Positions 14,223 through 22,873 of a stretch of 36,865 bases of DNA are shown one piece after another. How positions within the stretch are numbered: the stretch's first letter is position 1; each line of letters opens with the position of its first letter. The notes beneath the pieces are model-generated. The model was not told the origin of the DNA. It saw nothing but the letters and a program-made list of their open reading frames with translations, and did not search any database. Source of the DNA: Oscillospiraceae bacterium (GTDB lineage: Bacteria; Bacillota; Clostridia; Oscillospirales; CAG-382); the NCBI GenBank assembly GCA_015064895.1, contig SVRI01000020.1:1-36865 (forward strand), written 5' to 3'. Position numbers and translations under genes: made by a program.

Positions 14223-15707
14223 ATGAATTACTACAGCACAAGAGACAGTGAAAGAAATCAGGCAAAAACCTCAGCAGAGGTTATCAAGCAGGGAATTGCC
14301 GACGACGGCGGACTTTTCCTTCCCGAATCAATTCCCGAAATTTCCCTTGACTTTATAAAGGAAATCGGCACACTTCCCTATTCGGAAAGAGCCGCAAAAA
14401 TCCTTTCACTCTATCTCACAGACTACACATACGACGAGCTACTTGATTGTGCACAGAAGGCATATGACACAAGCTTCGGCGACTTTGCAGCACCCGTAAG
14501 CTCGCTTATCGGCGATGACCTCAGAGTACTTGAACTCTGGCACGGTCCTACATGTGCGTTCAAGGATATGGCACTTCAGATTATGCCCCGACTCCTTTCT
14601 CTTGCTCTTAAAAAGACAGGCGAAGAAAGAACCGCTTACATTCTCGTTGCAACAAGCGGCGACACAGGCAAGGCGGCACTTGAAGGCTACAAGGACGTAG
14701 ATTCCACAAAGATTATGGTATTCTACCCCGAAGACGGCGTAAGCGATATGCAGAAAATGCAGATGGCAACCCAAGAAGGCAGTAATGTCTGCGTTACAGC
14801 CATCAAGGGTAACTTTGATGACGCCCAGACAGGCGTTAAGAAGATTTTTGCAGATGCAGAGGCAAAGGCAAAGCTTGATAAATCAGGTTCTTTCCTTTCC
14901 AGTGCAAACTCCATCAACTGGGGACGTCTTGCACCTCAGATTGTTTACTACATCTCAGCATATGCCGACCTTGTAAATGAAGGTGACATCGAACTCGGCG
15001 AAAAAGTAGATATAACAGTTCCCACAGGCAACTTCGGCAACATCTTTGCCGCATATCTTGCAAAGAAGATGGGTCTTCCCGTAAACAAGTTCATCTGTGC
15101 ATCCAATTCCAACAACATACTTACAGACTTCCTGCGTACAGGTACTTACGACAGAAACAGACAGTTCTACACAACAATGTCCCCCTCAATGGATATTCTC
15201 ATTTCCTCCAACCTTGAACGTCTTCTCTACTTCATTGCAGGTGCGGAAAAGACAACAAAGTATATGAAGGATCTGAACGAAAAGGGCGTTTACACGGTTG
15301 AAGATGACATTCTCTCTGTTATTAAGTCCGAATTTGCGGCTTACTGCTGTAATGAAGAAGAATGTGCAAAGACCATCTCAAACACATTTGATAAATACTC
15401 TTATATCTGCGACCCCCATACAGCAGTTGCAGTTAAAGCAGCTCTTGACTTTGTAAAGGACGAAAACACAGGTTACAAAAACATCGTGGCATCTACAGCA
15501 AGCCCCTATAAGTTTGCAGCAGATGTTCTCAAGTCACTCGGCAAGGAAATCCCTTCCGATATGAAGGAAGTTCTCGATACACTTTCCGAAATCACAAAGA
15601 CAGAAGTTCCCGCACCTCTTGCAACACTCTTCGGCAAGTCGGTAAGATTTACAAAGTCGGTTGAAAGAAGCCACAAATCTCTCCTTAACGAAGTACTTGC
15701 ATTTTAA
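14223..15707 (+). CDS. thrC: Threonine synthase
   Basis: A 494-residue PLP enzyme converting O-phosphohomoserine to threonine. It starts MNYYSTRDSERNQAKTSAEV with the family's IADDGGLFLPESIPEI block; the PLP lysine is in GPTCAFKDMALQ, and the phosphate-binding stretch is TSGDTGKAALEG. Later family blocks are NSINWGRLAPQIVYY and VPTGNFGNIFAAYLAKKMGLP. The open frame has two upstream ATGs (14202, 14211), but AAAGGA at 14205-14210 fits the ATG at 14223 better than the closer ones. It is the only threonine-pathway enzyme here and has no neighbouring homoserine gene. Its stop codon abuts the first hairpin of repeat copy C. Confidence 0.95.
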   Translation: MNYYSTRDSERNQAKTSAEVIKQGIADDGGLFLPESIPEISLDFIKEIGTLPYSERAAKILSLYLTDYTYDELLDCAQKAYDTSFGDFAAPVSSLIGDDLRVLELWHGPTCAFKDMALQIMPRLLSLALKKTGEERTAYILVATSGDTGKAALEGYKDVDSTKIMVFYPEDGVSDMQKMQMATQEGSNVCVTAIKGNFDDAQTGVKKIFADAEAKAKLDKSGSFLSSANSINWGRLAPQIVYYISAYADLVNEGDIELGEKVDITVPTGNFGNIFAAYLAKKMGLPVNKFICASNSNNILTDFLRTGTYDRNRQFYTTMSPSMDILISSNLERLLYFIAGAEKTTKYMKDLNEKGVYTVEDDILSVIKSEFAAYCCNEEECAKTISNTFDKYSYICDPHTAVAVKAALDFVKDENTGYKNIVASTASPYKFAADVLKSLGKEIPSDMKEVLDTLSEITKTEVPAPLATLFGKSVRFTKSVERSHKSLLNEVLAF

Positions 15708-16121
15708 CTTACTTTCTCTTTGATAAAAAGAGAAAGTAAGCAAAGAGAAAATAATTCGAGACTGTATTTTGGAATTTTTCTTAATGTCTTATGCCCGAAC
15801 GAAATGCCGTTTGGTCGGCATAAACGCTACCGACCAAACTCTCAAATCTCCTATTTTCTGAAAAGAAAAAAGCGAGCAAAGAGAGAATAATTCGAGACTA
15901 TATTTTGGAATTTTTCTTAATGTCTTATGCCCGAATATAATACCGCTTGGCCCCTTAAACGCAAGCGGTCAAACTCAGTAAAACTTTAGCACTCATTTTG
16001 CCGTCTGCCTTATTGACGGCAAAATGAAACACCAATCGAGAAAATAACAAAAGAACACAATCTTTCCCGAAAGGTGTTAAGATTAAAAGGTCTTTGGTTA
16101 CTTTCTCCTTAAGAAAGTAAC
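15708..16121 (+). repeat. Mosaic palindromic repeat, copy C (with internal duplication)
   Basis: The longest copy, filling the thrC-recD2 gap. CTTACTTTCTCTTT / AAAGAGAAAGTAAG (15708-15740) starts directly after the thrC stop. Then come ATTCGAGACTG...ATGCCCGAA, GTTTGGTCGG / CCGACCAAAC with loop CATAAACGCTA (15809-15839), a decayed CTATTTTCT hairpin, a second ATTCGAGACT spacer, a mutated CCGCTTG / CAAGCGG hairpin (15943-15968), CATTTTGCCGTC / GACGGCAAAATG (15994-16026), ATCGAGAAAA, CTTTCccGAAAG (16062-16073) and GTTACTTTCT / AGAAAGTAAC (16097-16121), ending 17 bp before recD2. Confidence 0.88.
15740..15935 (+). repeat. Direct repeat, 60 bp, period 136 bp
   Basis: 15740-15799 and 15876-15935 are identical at all but two of 60 positions. 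The whole half-element (first hairpin, spacer, GTTTGG hairpin) appears duplicated, with the second unit's hairpins decayed. Confidence 0.9.
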
Positions 16122-16138
16122 AGAAAAAGTAGGTACAT

Positions 16139-18382
16139 ATGGAAACAAATGAAAAATCCACCGTCAAGGGATTGGTAGACAATATTACATATACAAATCC
16201 CGACAACGGATATTGCATATGTTCCATAGACTGCGAGGGTGAACAAATCACCCTTGTCGGCTGTATTCCCGCAATTACCGAGGGTGAATATATCTTTGCC
16301 GAAGGCAAATGGGTGAACCACCCCACCTACGGCGAACAGTTCAGCGTTGAAAGCTATCGCCGCGAGCTCCCTGCTACAACAGATGCCATTCTGTCGTATC
16401 TTTCCTCGGGAGTAATCAAGGGAATCGGTCCTGTTACTGCAAAGAGAATCGTAGACAGGTACGGCGAAGATACCCTTAAGGTTATCGAAGAACACCCCGA
16501 ATATCTCACCGATATAAAGGGTATTTCTCCAAAAAAAGTTTCGGAAATCTCGGAAAGCTTTCGCAATCAGTACGGTATGCGTCAGGTCATGCTTTATTTT
16601 GAAGGCATGCTGTCTCCGAGACTTTCATTGAAGGCTTACAAAAAATGGGGAAATGCCGCTGTAGACGTGCTCAAAAATAATCCCTACCTACTGTGTGAAG
16701 AGCTTGAAGGTATCGGCTTTGAAAAGGCTGATGCCATGGCAAGAAAAATCGGCTTTGCCAATGACAGCTCTGAACGAATCTCGGCAGGCATAAAATACAT
16801 GCTGACCCTTGAGCTTAACAGAAACGGTCATTGCTGTGTGCCTCTTGCAACACTTCTTTCCAGGACAAGCACCGTACTCGAGGTCAATCGTGAGGAAGTA
16901 GAAAGTATAATCGCAGAGCTTTCCCAGTGCGGCGAAATTGTTGCCGTCAAAAGTGCCGAGGGCGATATACAGGTATACCTGTCAAGCGTATATCGCACAG
17001 AAAAATACTGTGCCGAAAAAATGCTTCTTCTTGACGAGGCGGCAACCAACATTCCCATAGAAAACATAGACGAAGAAATTAGCAAGGTTGAAGACGAAGC
17101 GGGAATTGAATTTGCACCGCTTCAGAGAACCGCCATCAAAAGCTCGCTTACACGCGGCGTTGTTGTGGTAACAGGCGGTCCCGGTACGGGTAAAACAACA
17201 GTTATACGTGCAATTATTGCACTTCTTCAGAAAATCGATATTCCCTTTTGTCTTGCAGCACCCACCGGCAGAGCCGCAAAAAGAATGAGTGCGGCAACAG
17301 GACACAAGGCAAGCACAATCCACCGACTGCTGGAATGTAAAAGCACGGGCGGTGACGAGGACAGTGCAATTTTCGGCAGAGACGAAGACAACCTTCTCGA
17401 CGAAGAGGCAATCATCATAGACGAAGCATCAATGGTCGATGTATTTCTTTTCTGCTCACTTCTCAGAGCAATCAGACCCGGTGCAAGGCTTATAATTATA
17501 GGAGATGCCGATCAATTAAGTCCGGTAGGACCGGGAGAAGTTTTCAGCGATGTTATCAAAAGCGACTGCTTCAAGTGTGTCCGGCTTAATGAAATCTTCC
17601 GACAGGCACAGGGCAGCAGTATTGTAACAAACGCCCATCTTATAAAAGACGGCAAAATGCCCGTCACCGACAACAAAGGCGATTACTTCTTTCTGCAGAG
17701 AAACAAATCTCAGGAGCTGCGACAGCTCGTTGTTGAGCTTTGTACAACGAGACTTCCCAAGGCATACGGCTTTGACGGTCTTTCTGATATACAGATAATC
17801 TGTCCGACGCGTAAAGGCGAAGCAGGTACAGTTTCACTCAATGCACTGATGCAAGGAATACTCAATCCGCCTGCTGTAAATAAATTTGAACACAAAGTCG
17901 GCGAGACAGTCTTCAGAATCGGCGATAAAATCATGGCTGTCCGCAACAACTATGACATAGAATGGCAGGACGATGACGGACATCGCGGCTGCGGAATATT
18001 CAACGGAGACATCGGTATTATCACCGAAATCGATAAGGGCGAACAGAGCTTTACCGTCAAATTCGATGACGGAAGATGTGCGCTTCTTGATTACTCCTCC
18101 TTTGACGATATTGAGCACGCATATGCCATCACCGTTCATAAGAGCCAGGGCTCTGAATATAAGTCGGTAATCATACCGCTTCTTGACTGTCCTCCCGGAC
18201 TCTTGTCAAGAAATATGCTGTATACCGCAGTAACAAGAGCCGAAAAGCTGGCAATACTTGCAGGACGAAACGATGTGGTTTCACAAATGGTTTCCAATGC
18301 CAAAAAAAATCCTAGATACACAGGCCTTTGCAGAATGCTCACTTCGGTAAAGGCAAAAAGATATCCTCGGGAAGATGAATAA
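16139..18382 (+). CDS. recD2: RecD2-type ATP-dependent DNA helicase
   Basis: A 747-residue superfamily 1B 5'-3' helicase, the RecBC-independent RecD2 form typical of Firmicutes. The N-terminal OB-like region (KGLVDNITYTNPDNGYCIC) and helix-hairpin-helix part (YLSSGVIKGIGPVTAKRIV) precede the motor: Walker A GGPGTGKTT (~residue 345), motif Ia LAAPTGRAAKRM, Walker B IIDEASMVD, motif III GDADQLSPVGPG, motif V/VI THE-type HKSQGSEYKSVIIPL and LYTAVTRAEKL. It likely acts in DNA repair and replication restart. The ATG at 16139 has only a modest ribosome site (AGTAGGT). Codons for DIQVYLS carry a GTATACAGGTATAC-type motif. Confidence 0.95.
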   Translation: METNEKSTVKGLVDNITYTNPDNGYCICSIDCEGEQITLVGCIPAITEGEYIFAEGKWVNHPTYGEQFSVESYRRELPATTDAILSYLSSGVIKGIGPVTAKRIVDRYGEDTLKVIEEHPEYLTDIKGISPKKVSEISESFRNQYGMRQVMLYFEGMLSPRLSLKAYKKWGNAAVDVLKNNPYLLCEELEGIGFEKADAMARKIGFANDSSERISAGIKYMLTLELNRNGHCCVPLATLLSRTSTVLEVNREEVESIIAELSQCGEIVAVKSAEGDIQVYLSSVYRTEKYCAEKMLLLDEAATNIPIENIDEEISKVEDEAGIEFAPLQRTAIKSSLTRGVVVVTGGPGTGKTTVIRAIIALLQKIDIPFCLAAPTGRAAKRMSAATGHKASTIHRLLECKSTGGDEDSAIFGRDEDNLLDEEAIIIDEASMVDVFLFCSLLRAIRPGARLIIIGDADQLSPVGPGEVFSDVIKSDCFKCVRLNEIFRQAQGSSIVTNAHLIKDGKMPVTDNKGDYFFLQRNKSQELRQLVVELCTTRLPKAYGFDGLSDIQIICPTRKGEAGTVSLNALMQGILNPPAVNKFEHKVGETVFRIGDKIMAVRNNYDIEWQDDDGHRGCGIFNGDIGIITEIDKGEQSFTVKFDDGRCALLDYSSFDDIEHAYAITVHKSQGSEYKSVIIPLLDCPPGLLSRNMLYTAVTRAEKLAILAGRNDVVSQMVSNAKKNPRYTGLCRMLTSVKAKRYPREDE
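16965..16982 (+). repeat. TATACAGGTATAC motif, copy 3 (inside recD2)
   Basis: Exact 13-mer at 16966-16978. Here it extends to ACAGGTATACCTGT, a perfect 14-bp palindrome. It is coding sequence, encoding IQVYL. Confidence 0.75.
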
Positions 18383-18404
18383 CCACACTTACCAACCTTG
18401 TTTC

Positions 18405-18413
18405 TGATATAAT
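18405..18413 (+). promoter_or_regulatory. Predicted extended -10 promoter of the M42 gene cluster
   Basis: TGATATAAT matches the extended -10 pattern (TGN-TATAAT). No good -35 is visible, as is usual for this promoter class. It would start transcription near 18420, about 30 bp before the first M42 start. Confidence 0.45.
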
Positions 18414-18450
18414 CGGACATTCCCACATGGCAATAACGAAAGGAAAAGCT

Positions 18451-19524
18451 ATGGAAAAGTTAAAAGGCTTTCTCAAAGACTTAATATATTTTCCGACAGT
18501 TTCGGGATATGAAAAAATGTCGGCAGACAGCATAATAAGGCTTTGCACGGATTATTACGGTAAACCCTTTGACGAATGCCGCATAACGGCAACAGGCAGT
18601 ATAATCCTCGCAAAAAAATGCGGTAAAAAAGACGCAAAAAAGCTGTGCTTTGATGCACATCTTGATACAATCGGCTTTGCCGTGTCCGAAATATGCGGCG
18701 ACGGATACCTGAGACTTGCTCCTCTTGGCGGCATAGATGCCAACATCCTGCCGTCATCCGAAGTTCTGATTCTCGGCAAGCAGAGAATCAGAGGTATTGT
18801 TTCCTCAATTCCTCCCCACCTTTCAAGCTCTGACAAATTACCCGCCGTCGGCGAGCTTCTCATTGACACAGGCTTTACAGACGAACACCTTCGTGAAGTT
18901 GTTTCCGTAGGCAATCCCGTAATGCTGTATCCCCACTTCACAAAGCTTTTAGGTGACAGAATTTCCTCTGTCAGCCTTGACGACAAAATCTGTATTGCTG
19001 CAGCAGTTGAAGCACTAAGGAAAACAGACGACCTTGAAAACACCGACATCTATCTCTACTTCAGCTCGGGCGAAGAAAGAGGCGGCAACGGTTCGCACCA
19101 TATTTACGAAGAAATTGCCCCCGATGCACTCATAGTTCTCGACGTAAACTTTGCCAAGGAAAAAGGCTCTGTTGACGGCGAATACGGCGTTCTTTCAGAG
19201 GGCGCAATGATGTCTTTCTCTGCAGTAACAAGTATAAAATTTACCCGTTTTGTGCTTGAATGTGCAAAAGGCGAAAAATTACAACTTGTCAACGAAATGA
19301 CTTATACCGGCACAAACGCCGACGTATCGGCAAGAGTGGGCCTCGGTATTCCCACTGCCGTTGTTTCAATACCCATAAAGTATATGCACTCATCTGTTGA
19401 AACAGCAGATATGAATGATGTCATATCATGTGCGAACATTCTTTGCAATGTAGCAGAGGAGTACGACAAATCGCCTGTTTGTATACCTGTATACTTCAAA
19501 GGAGGTGCAGGAGATGAACTCTAA
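18451..19524 (+). CDS. M42 family metallo-aminopeptidase, paralogue 1
   Basis: A 357-residue member of the M42 (glutamyl/deblocking aminopeptidase, FrvX-like) family. The co-catalytic metal site is complete: His70 and Asp72 in FDAHLDTIGF, Asp in SLDDKI, the Glu pair in SGEERGGNGS, Asp in LDVNFAKEKG, and His313 in KYMHSSVE. These enzymes form large tetrahedral complexes that trim peptides in the cytosol. An ATG at 18427 is in frame, but AAAGGA sits correctly for the ATG at 18451. First of three tandem paralogues; its end overlaps the next start by 11 bp and includes an inverted copy of the GTATAC motif. Confidence 0.88.
   Translation: MEKLKGFLKDLIYFPTVSGYEKMSADSIIRLCTDYYGKPFDECRITATGSIILAKKCGKKDAKKLCFDAHLDTIGFAVSEICGDGYLRLAPLGGIDANILPSSEVLILGKQRIRGIVSSIPPHLSSSDKLPAVGELLIDTGFTDEHLREVVSVGNPVMLYPHFTKLLGDRISSVSLDDKICIAAAVEALRKTDDLENTDIYLYFSSGEERGGNGSHHIYEEIAPDALIVLDVNFAKEKGSVDGEYGVLSEGAMMSFSAVTSIKFTRFVLECAKGEKLQLVNEMTYTGTNADVSARVGLGIPTAVVSIPIKYMHSSVETADMNDVISCANILCNVAEEYDKSPVCIPVYFKGGAGDEL
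19481..19494 (-). repeat. GTATACAGGTATAC motif, copy 4
   Basis: Exact 14-mer in reverse orientation (GTATACCTGTATAC on plus), within the last codons of the first M42 gene, encoding CIPVY, just ahead of the next gene's AGGAGG. Confidence 0.8.
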
Positions 19525-20539
19525 AAAAATGGACCTCTCACTTCTTGAAAAGCTCTGCTGTGCCCACGGCGTTTCGGGCTACGAAGATGAAGTTGCAGAT
19601 ATAATAATCGACTTGATAAAGGACAACTGCGACACGGTAATGAAGGACTCTGTCGGCAATGTTCTTGCCTTCAAAAAGGGAAAGAAAACCCCAAAAGAAC
19701 CGATTATGCTGTGTGCCCATATGGATGAAGTCGGCTTTTCCGTCAAAAACATTAACGACGACGGAACACTTGATTTTCTCCAGGTGGGCATGACGGGAAC
19801 GGTACTTCCCTCTAAAAGGGTTTTTGTGGGAAAGAACAGAATCCCGGGTGTTATCAGCTCCCGTCCCGTTCACCTTTCACCCGACAAGTCAAAGGCTGTA
19901 AAGCAGTCGGATCTTGTTATCGATATAGGTGCAAAGGACAAGGCTGAAGCCGAGACTCTCGGAGTTTTCGGCGACTATGCCGCATTTGATTCGGACTTTG
20001 CACTTTTGGGCGACGGTCTTGTAAAGGCAAAAGCACTTGATGACAGAATCGGCTGTGCGGTAATGTGCATGCTTTCATCATATGACCTTGAAAACGACGT
20101 ATATTTTGCCTTCACTGTAGGTGAAGAACTGGGCGGAACAGGTGCAATTGCCGCAACAAACAGAATAAAACCCGGAACGGCACTTGTTCTTGAAGGCACG
20201 ACTGCATCCGACCTTTTCGGATATTCGGATAAGGACAAAGTGTGCAAGGCTCGGTTCGGTGCAGTATGTCCCTTCATGGACGGCGGCACTTTCTACGATA
20301 ACGGTCTTTATAAGAGGATACTTACTCTTGCAAAAGAAAACAGTATCAAGGTACAGACCAAAACAAAAATTGCAGGCGGTACCGACGGTGCAAAGATTCA
20401 GAGAACAGGCAAGGGTACAAAGGTAGTTGCCCTCTCTCTTGCCTGCAGATATATCCACACATCCTCAAGCGTCGGTTCGATTGAAGATATGGAATCAATT
20501 CTCGCCCTTTCCGAACTCTTTATAAATTCGATTGATTAG
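19514..20539 (+). CDS. M42 family metallo-aminopeptidase, paralogue 2
   Basis: A 341-residue M42 peptidase with a full active site: His69, Asp and Glu in AHMDEVGF, Asp176-Asp177 in ALDDRIG, Glu204-Glu205 in GEELGGTG, EGTTASD, and His315 in YIHTSSS. It is the most canonical of the three. A GTG at 19505 is possible, but AGGAGG spaced eight bases from the ATG at 19514 decides the start. It overlaps paralogue 1 by 11 bp and its stop is nine bases before the next start, so the three genes should be translated together. Confidence 0.92.
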   Translation: MNSKKMDLSLLEKLCCAHGVSGYEDEVADIIIDLIKDNCDTVMKDSVGNVLAFKKGKKTPKEPIMLCAHMDEVGFSVKNINDDGTLDFLQVGMTGTVLPSKRVFVGKNRIPGVISSRPVHLSPDKSKAVKQSDLVIDIGAKDKAEAETLGVFGDYAAFDSDFALLGDGLVKAKALDDRIGCAVMCMLSSYDLENDVYFAFTVGEELGGTGAIAATNRIKPGTALVLEGTTASDLFGYSDKDKVCKARFGAVCPFMDGGTFYDNGLYKRILTLAKENSIKVQTKTKIAGGTDGAKIQRTGKGTKVVALSLACRYIHTSSSVGSIEDMESILALSELFINSID

Positions 20540-20548
20540 GTGATAAAT

Positions 20549-21481
20549 ATGCTAAGTAGAATTTTATCCACACAGTCTGTTGCAGGCAGAACACAAGACA
20601 TGACAGAGCTTCTTATAAAGGAGCTGTCGGAACTCTTTGATACAAATACCGTAGACGATCTCGGCTCTCTTTACTTTACAAAGAAGCTGGGCGAAGGCAA
20701 AAAGCTTATGATTTCCTGTGCCGTTGATACTTCGGGTCTTATTGCCACATACACAGACGGAACAAAGATAAATGTATCCTCAATAGGCGGCTTCAATGTG
20801 GCAAATTTAGCCTTTTCAAAGGTAAAATTTGAAAAAGCTGAGGGCATACTCATTCCCCTTGGCGGCTTTGACTGGAATACACCCATTACCGATTATGCCG
20901 TAGAAGCGGGAAACGAAGACGCAGTAAAGGACGTTGTTCTCGGAGATGTGGGATTCTTTGACACGGAGTATACGGTAAATCCCGACGGAAAGGTTTACGG
21001 CTTCTGCGCAGGACTTAAAACTTGTGTTTATGCAACAGCAACCCTTGCAAAAAAACTCATGTCGGGTGGCGGTGCAATACTCAAAGATGAAAATGTCGGA
21101 GAAATATGCTTTGCATTTATTTCGCATGAAAACCTTGGAAACAGAGGCTCGTCTTGCGTAAGCTGTGCATATAATCCCGACATGATTATAAACATCGCTC
21201 CCATTGATATGACAGAAAAAAATGTGGGCTCGCTTGACTTTGATGACGGATTTGCGGTAAAGATGCTTGACCGTGCCTTTGTTGCAGACGAAGAAACTGC
21301 CCTTCTTGCAGAAAAACTGCTCGATACCCTCGGTCAGAAGCACAAGAGACGTGTAAGCAATAATGCCTACAGCGCAATATCCCGACTCGGACTTTGCGAA
21401 AAGGGTGCAAAGGCGGTTGAAATCTGCCTTCCCGTAAAGTTTATGTCCACAAGAGGAGAATGCGCAAAAGCACCCTTCTAA
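20549..21481 (+). CDS. Degenerate M42-like protein, paralogue 3 (predicted inactive)
   Basis: A 310-residue protein that aligns along its length with the two preceding M42 peptidases (TQDMTELLIKELSELFDT near the start, SIGGFNVAN, SHENLGNRG, EICLPVKFMSTRGE near the end). Ligands have been lost: AHMDE is CAVDT (Ala58 for His), ALDDR is GLKTC, GEELGG is SHENLGNRG, and the final YIHTSS is KFMSTRG. It therefore cannot bind the two metals as its relatives do. The reading frame is intact with no stops, so it is probably a maintained non-catalytic subunit, not a pseudogene. The ATG at 20549 has AGGTGA ahead; an in-frame GTG at 20540 is less likely. Confidence 0.75.
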   Translation: MLSRILSTQSVAGRTQDMTELLIKELSELFDTNTVDDLGSLYFTKKLGEGKKLMISCAVDTSGLIATYTDGTKINVSSIGGFNVANLAFSKVKFEKAEGILIPLGGFDWNTPITDYAVEAGNEDAVKDVVLGDVGFFDTEYTVNPDGKVYGFCAGLKTCVYATATLAKKLMSGGGAILKDENVGEICFAFISHENLGNRGSSCVSCAYNPDMIINIAPIDMTEKNVGSLDFDDGFAVKMLDRAFVADEETALLAEKLLDTLGQKHKRRVSNNAYSAISRLGLCEKGAKAVEICLPVKFMSTRGECAKAPF

Positions 21482-21496
21482 ATTTTTAAAATAGCA

Positions 21497-21525
21497 TTGA
21501 AAACGCCTGCCGTTTATGGTAGAAT
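21497..21525 (+). promoter_or_regulatory. Sigma-A promoter of the yybS-like/gdpP operon
   Basis: TTGAAA (21497-21502) and TAGAAT (21520-21525), 17-bp spacer, with TGG before the -10 giving an extended -10. It lies 16 bp past the third M42 gene. Confidence 0.75.
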
Positions 21526-21570
21526 ATTATAATAACTATTCAGATATATACAAAGGAAGTGTCAACATAA

Positions 21571-22836
21571 ATGCCCGGAAGCTTTGACTTTTTCCCCGAC
21601 AAAAAAATAGATGTTTCACAGATACGCAACACACGTATCATTGCGGAATTTAACCGTACACGCAAAGAGCTGCCGTTTTCACTTCATCTGATAATGGCAA
21701 TAGCCGCAGCAATCTGCATTTATTTTGCGGCAGACGGACTTACTCTCGGACTTCCCCTTTTGTTTGTGGTTTCGGGCATGTGTCTCGGTCCGGTTCTTGC
21801 AATGTATGTTTTCTGCAATTCCCCTATTTATTTAAAGCTGGCAACGGTACTGATTCCCGTCGCAGCCATAGGTGCAAAAGCACTTTTGCCCGGCGGTAAA
21901 AACATCATCGGACTTGCAAGTTGTCTTTTTATGTATCTGCTTTGCCTGCTTGTTTCGGCAATATTAATGAAAACATCCTTGTCGGCTTATACAAAAACCT
22001 CTTGTTTTCTTCTCATAAGTGCCGCATATCTGTTAATAACCATCGGCTTTGCAGCATTTGTACTGATTTATGTCAAAGGAAACATAAGCGTTTCAATAAT
22101 TACCAATGCAATAAACGTTTTTTTCAACTCGGTTTACGATGAATCAATTAAAATCATGTCTTCCGAGGATTTTTTGAAGCAGATAAGACTCATGTTGCCT
22201 GCAGCTTCCGAATATACCGATGAAAAACTTATATCCCTGTTCTCGGATACTTTGAAAACAAGCATTGAGACAGTAAAAACCATTCTTCCCGCAATAGTGG
22301 TTGTTACATGCATGGTTTTCTCGTTCCTTACAGTTGAACTCTTTACGCTTTTTGCAAAAATCTTCAAAATAGATGTTTTTGTATGTGTAATGGACGATTT
22401 CTGGACCTACAGACCATCAATGGCATCTACGATTATGTACGATGTTGTCTTCCTTGCATACATAATTGATTTGTTCGCACCGCTTCCTGATAATATCAGC
22501 GCTGCAATAACAAACCTGATAATCATAATGGTGGCAAGTATGTCGGTGCTCGGTGTCAGAGCAATATACAGCTTTTTCAGAAAAAGAAATGTGCGTCATT
22601 TTCTTTGTGCACTTATTGCACTCGGCATTGTTTCGGGAATTACGTTTATGACAGGAACTCTGGGTTTTCTTCTTTTAAGCACCGTAGGTGTTACCTTTGT
22701 TTCAATACGTAACAAGCACGATGCCATGATGCTTCCGATAAAACTTGCAGAAGACAGAGCTGCCGCAAGCGGTGTTTCGGACGATGAAACAGAAAAAAAC
22801 TCGGATTATGACAATAATTCCGATATCAATAGATGA
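21571..22836 (+). CDS. DUF2232 (YybS-like) integral membrane protein
   Basis: A 421-residue protein with about eight to nine hydrophobic segments (for example SLHLIMAIAAAICIYFAA near residue 38 and TSCFLLISAAYLLITIGFAA), a short cytoplasmic-looking N-terminus and a polar acidic tail ending DNNSDINR. Topology and the position directly before gdpP match YybS (DUF2232), the conserved partner gene upstream of gdpP/yybT in Firmicutes. YybS-type proteins resemble small-molecule transport subunits but their role is unproven. Start ATG 21571 with AAAGGAAG upstream. The assignment leans on context as much as on sequence. Confidence 0.7.
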   Translation: MPGSFDFFPDKKIDVSQIRNTRIIAEFNRTRKELPFSLHLIMAIAAAICIYFAADGLTLGLPLLFVVSGMCLGPVLAMYVFCNSPIYLKLATVLIPVAAIGAKALLPGGKNIIGLASCLFMYLLCLLVSAILMKTSLSAYTKTSCFLLISAAYLLITIGFAAFVLIYVKGNISVSIITNAINVFFNSVYDESIKIMSSEDFLKQIRLMLPAASEYTDEKLISLFSDTLKTSIETVKTILPAIVVVTCMVFSFLTVELFTLFAKIFKIDVFVCVMDDFWTYRPSMASTIMYDVVFLAYIIDLFAPLPDNISAAITNLIIIMVASMSVLGVRAIYSFFRKRNVRHFLCALIALGIVSGITFMTGTLGFLLLSTVGVTFVSIRNKHDAMMLPIKLAEDRAAASGVSDDETEKNSDYDNNSDINR

Positions 22837-22873
22837 TAATTACACCCAATATTAAATTCATAGGTGGTATTTC

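Noticed and set aside
15985..16000. TTTAGCACTC as a CIRCE (HrcA) element
   Set aside because: Only the left half of CIRCE (TTAGCACTC-N9-GAGTGCTAA) is present; the other arm is missing in every copy, and the sequence is part of the mosaic repeat.
20549..21481. Third M42 gene as a pseudogene
   Set aside because: The frame is intact, the ribosome site and tight coupling to gene 2 are kept, and flanking conserved blocks remain; loss of ligands alone does not make it a pseudogene.
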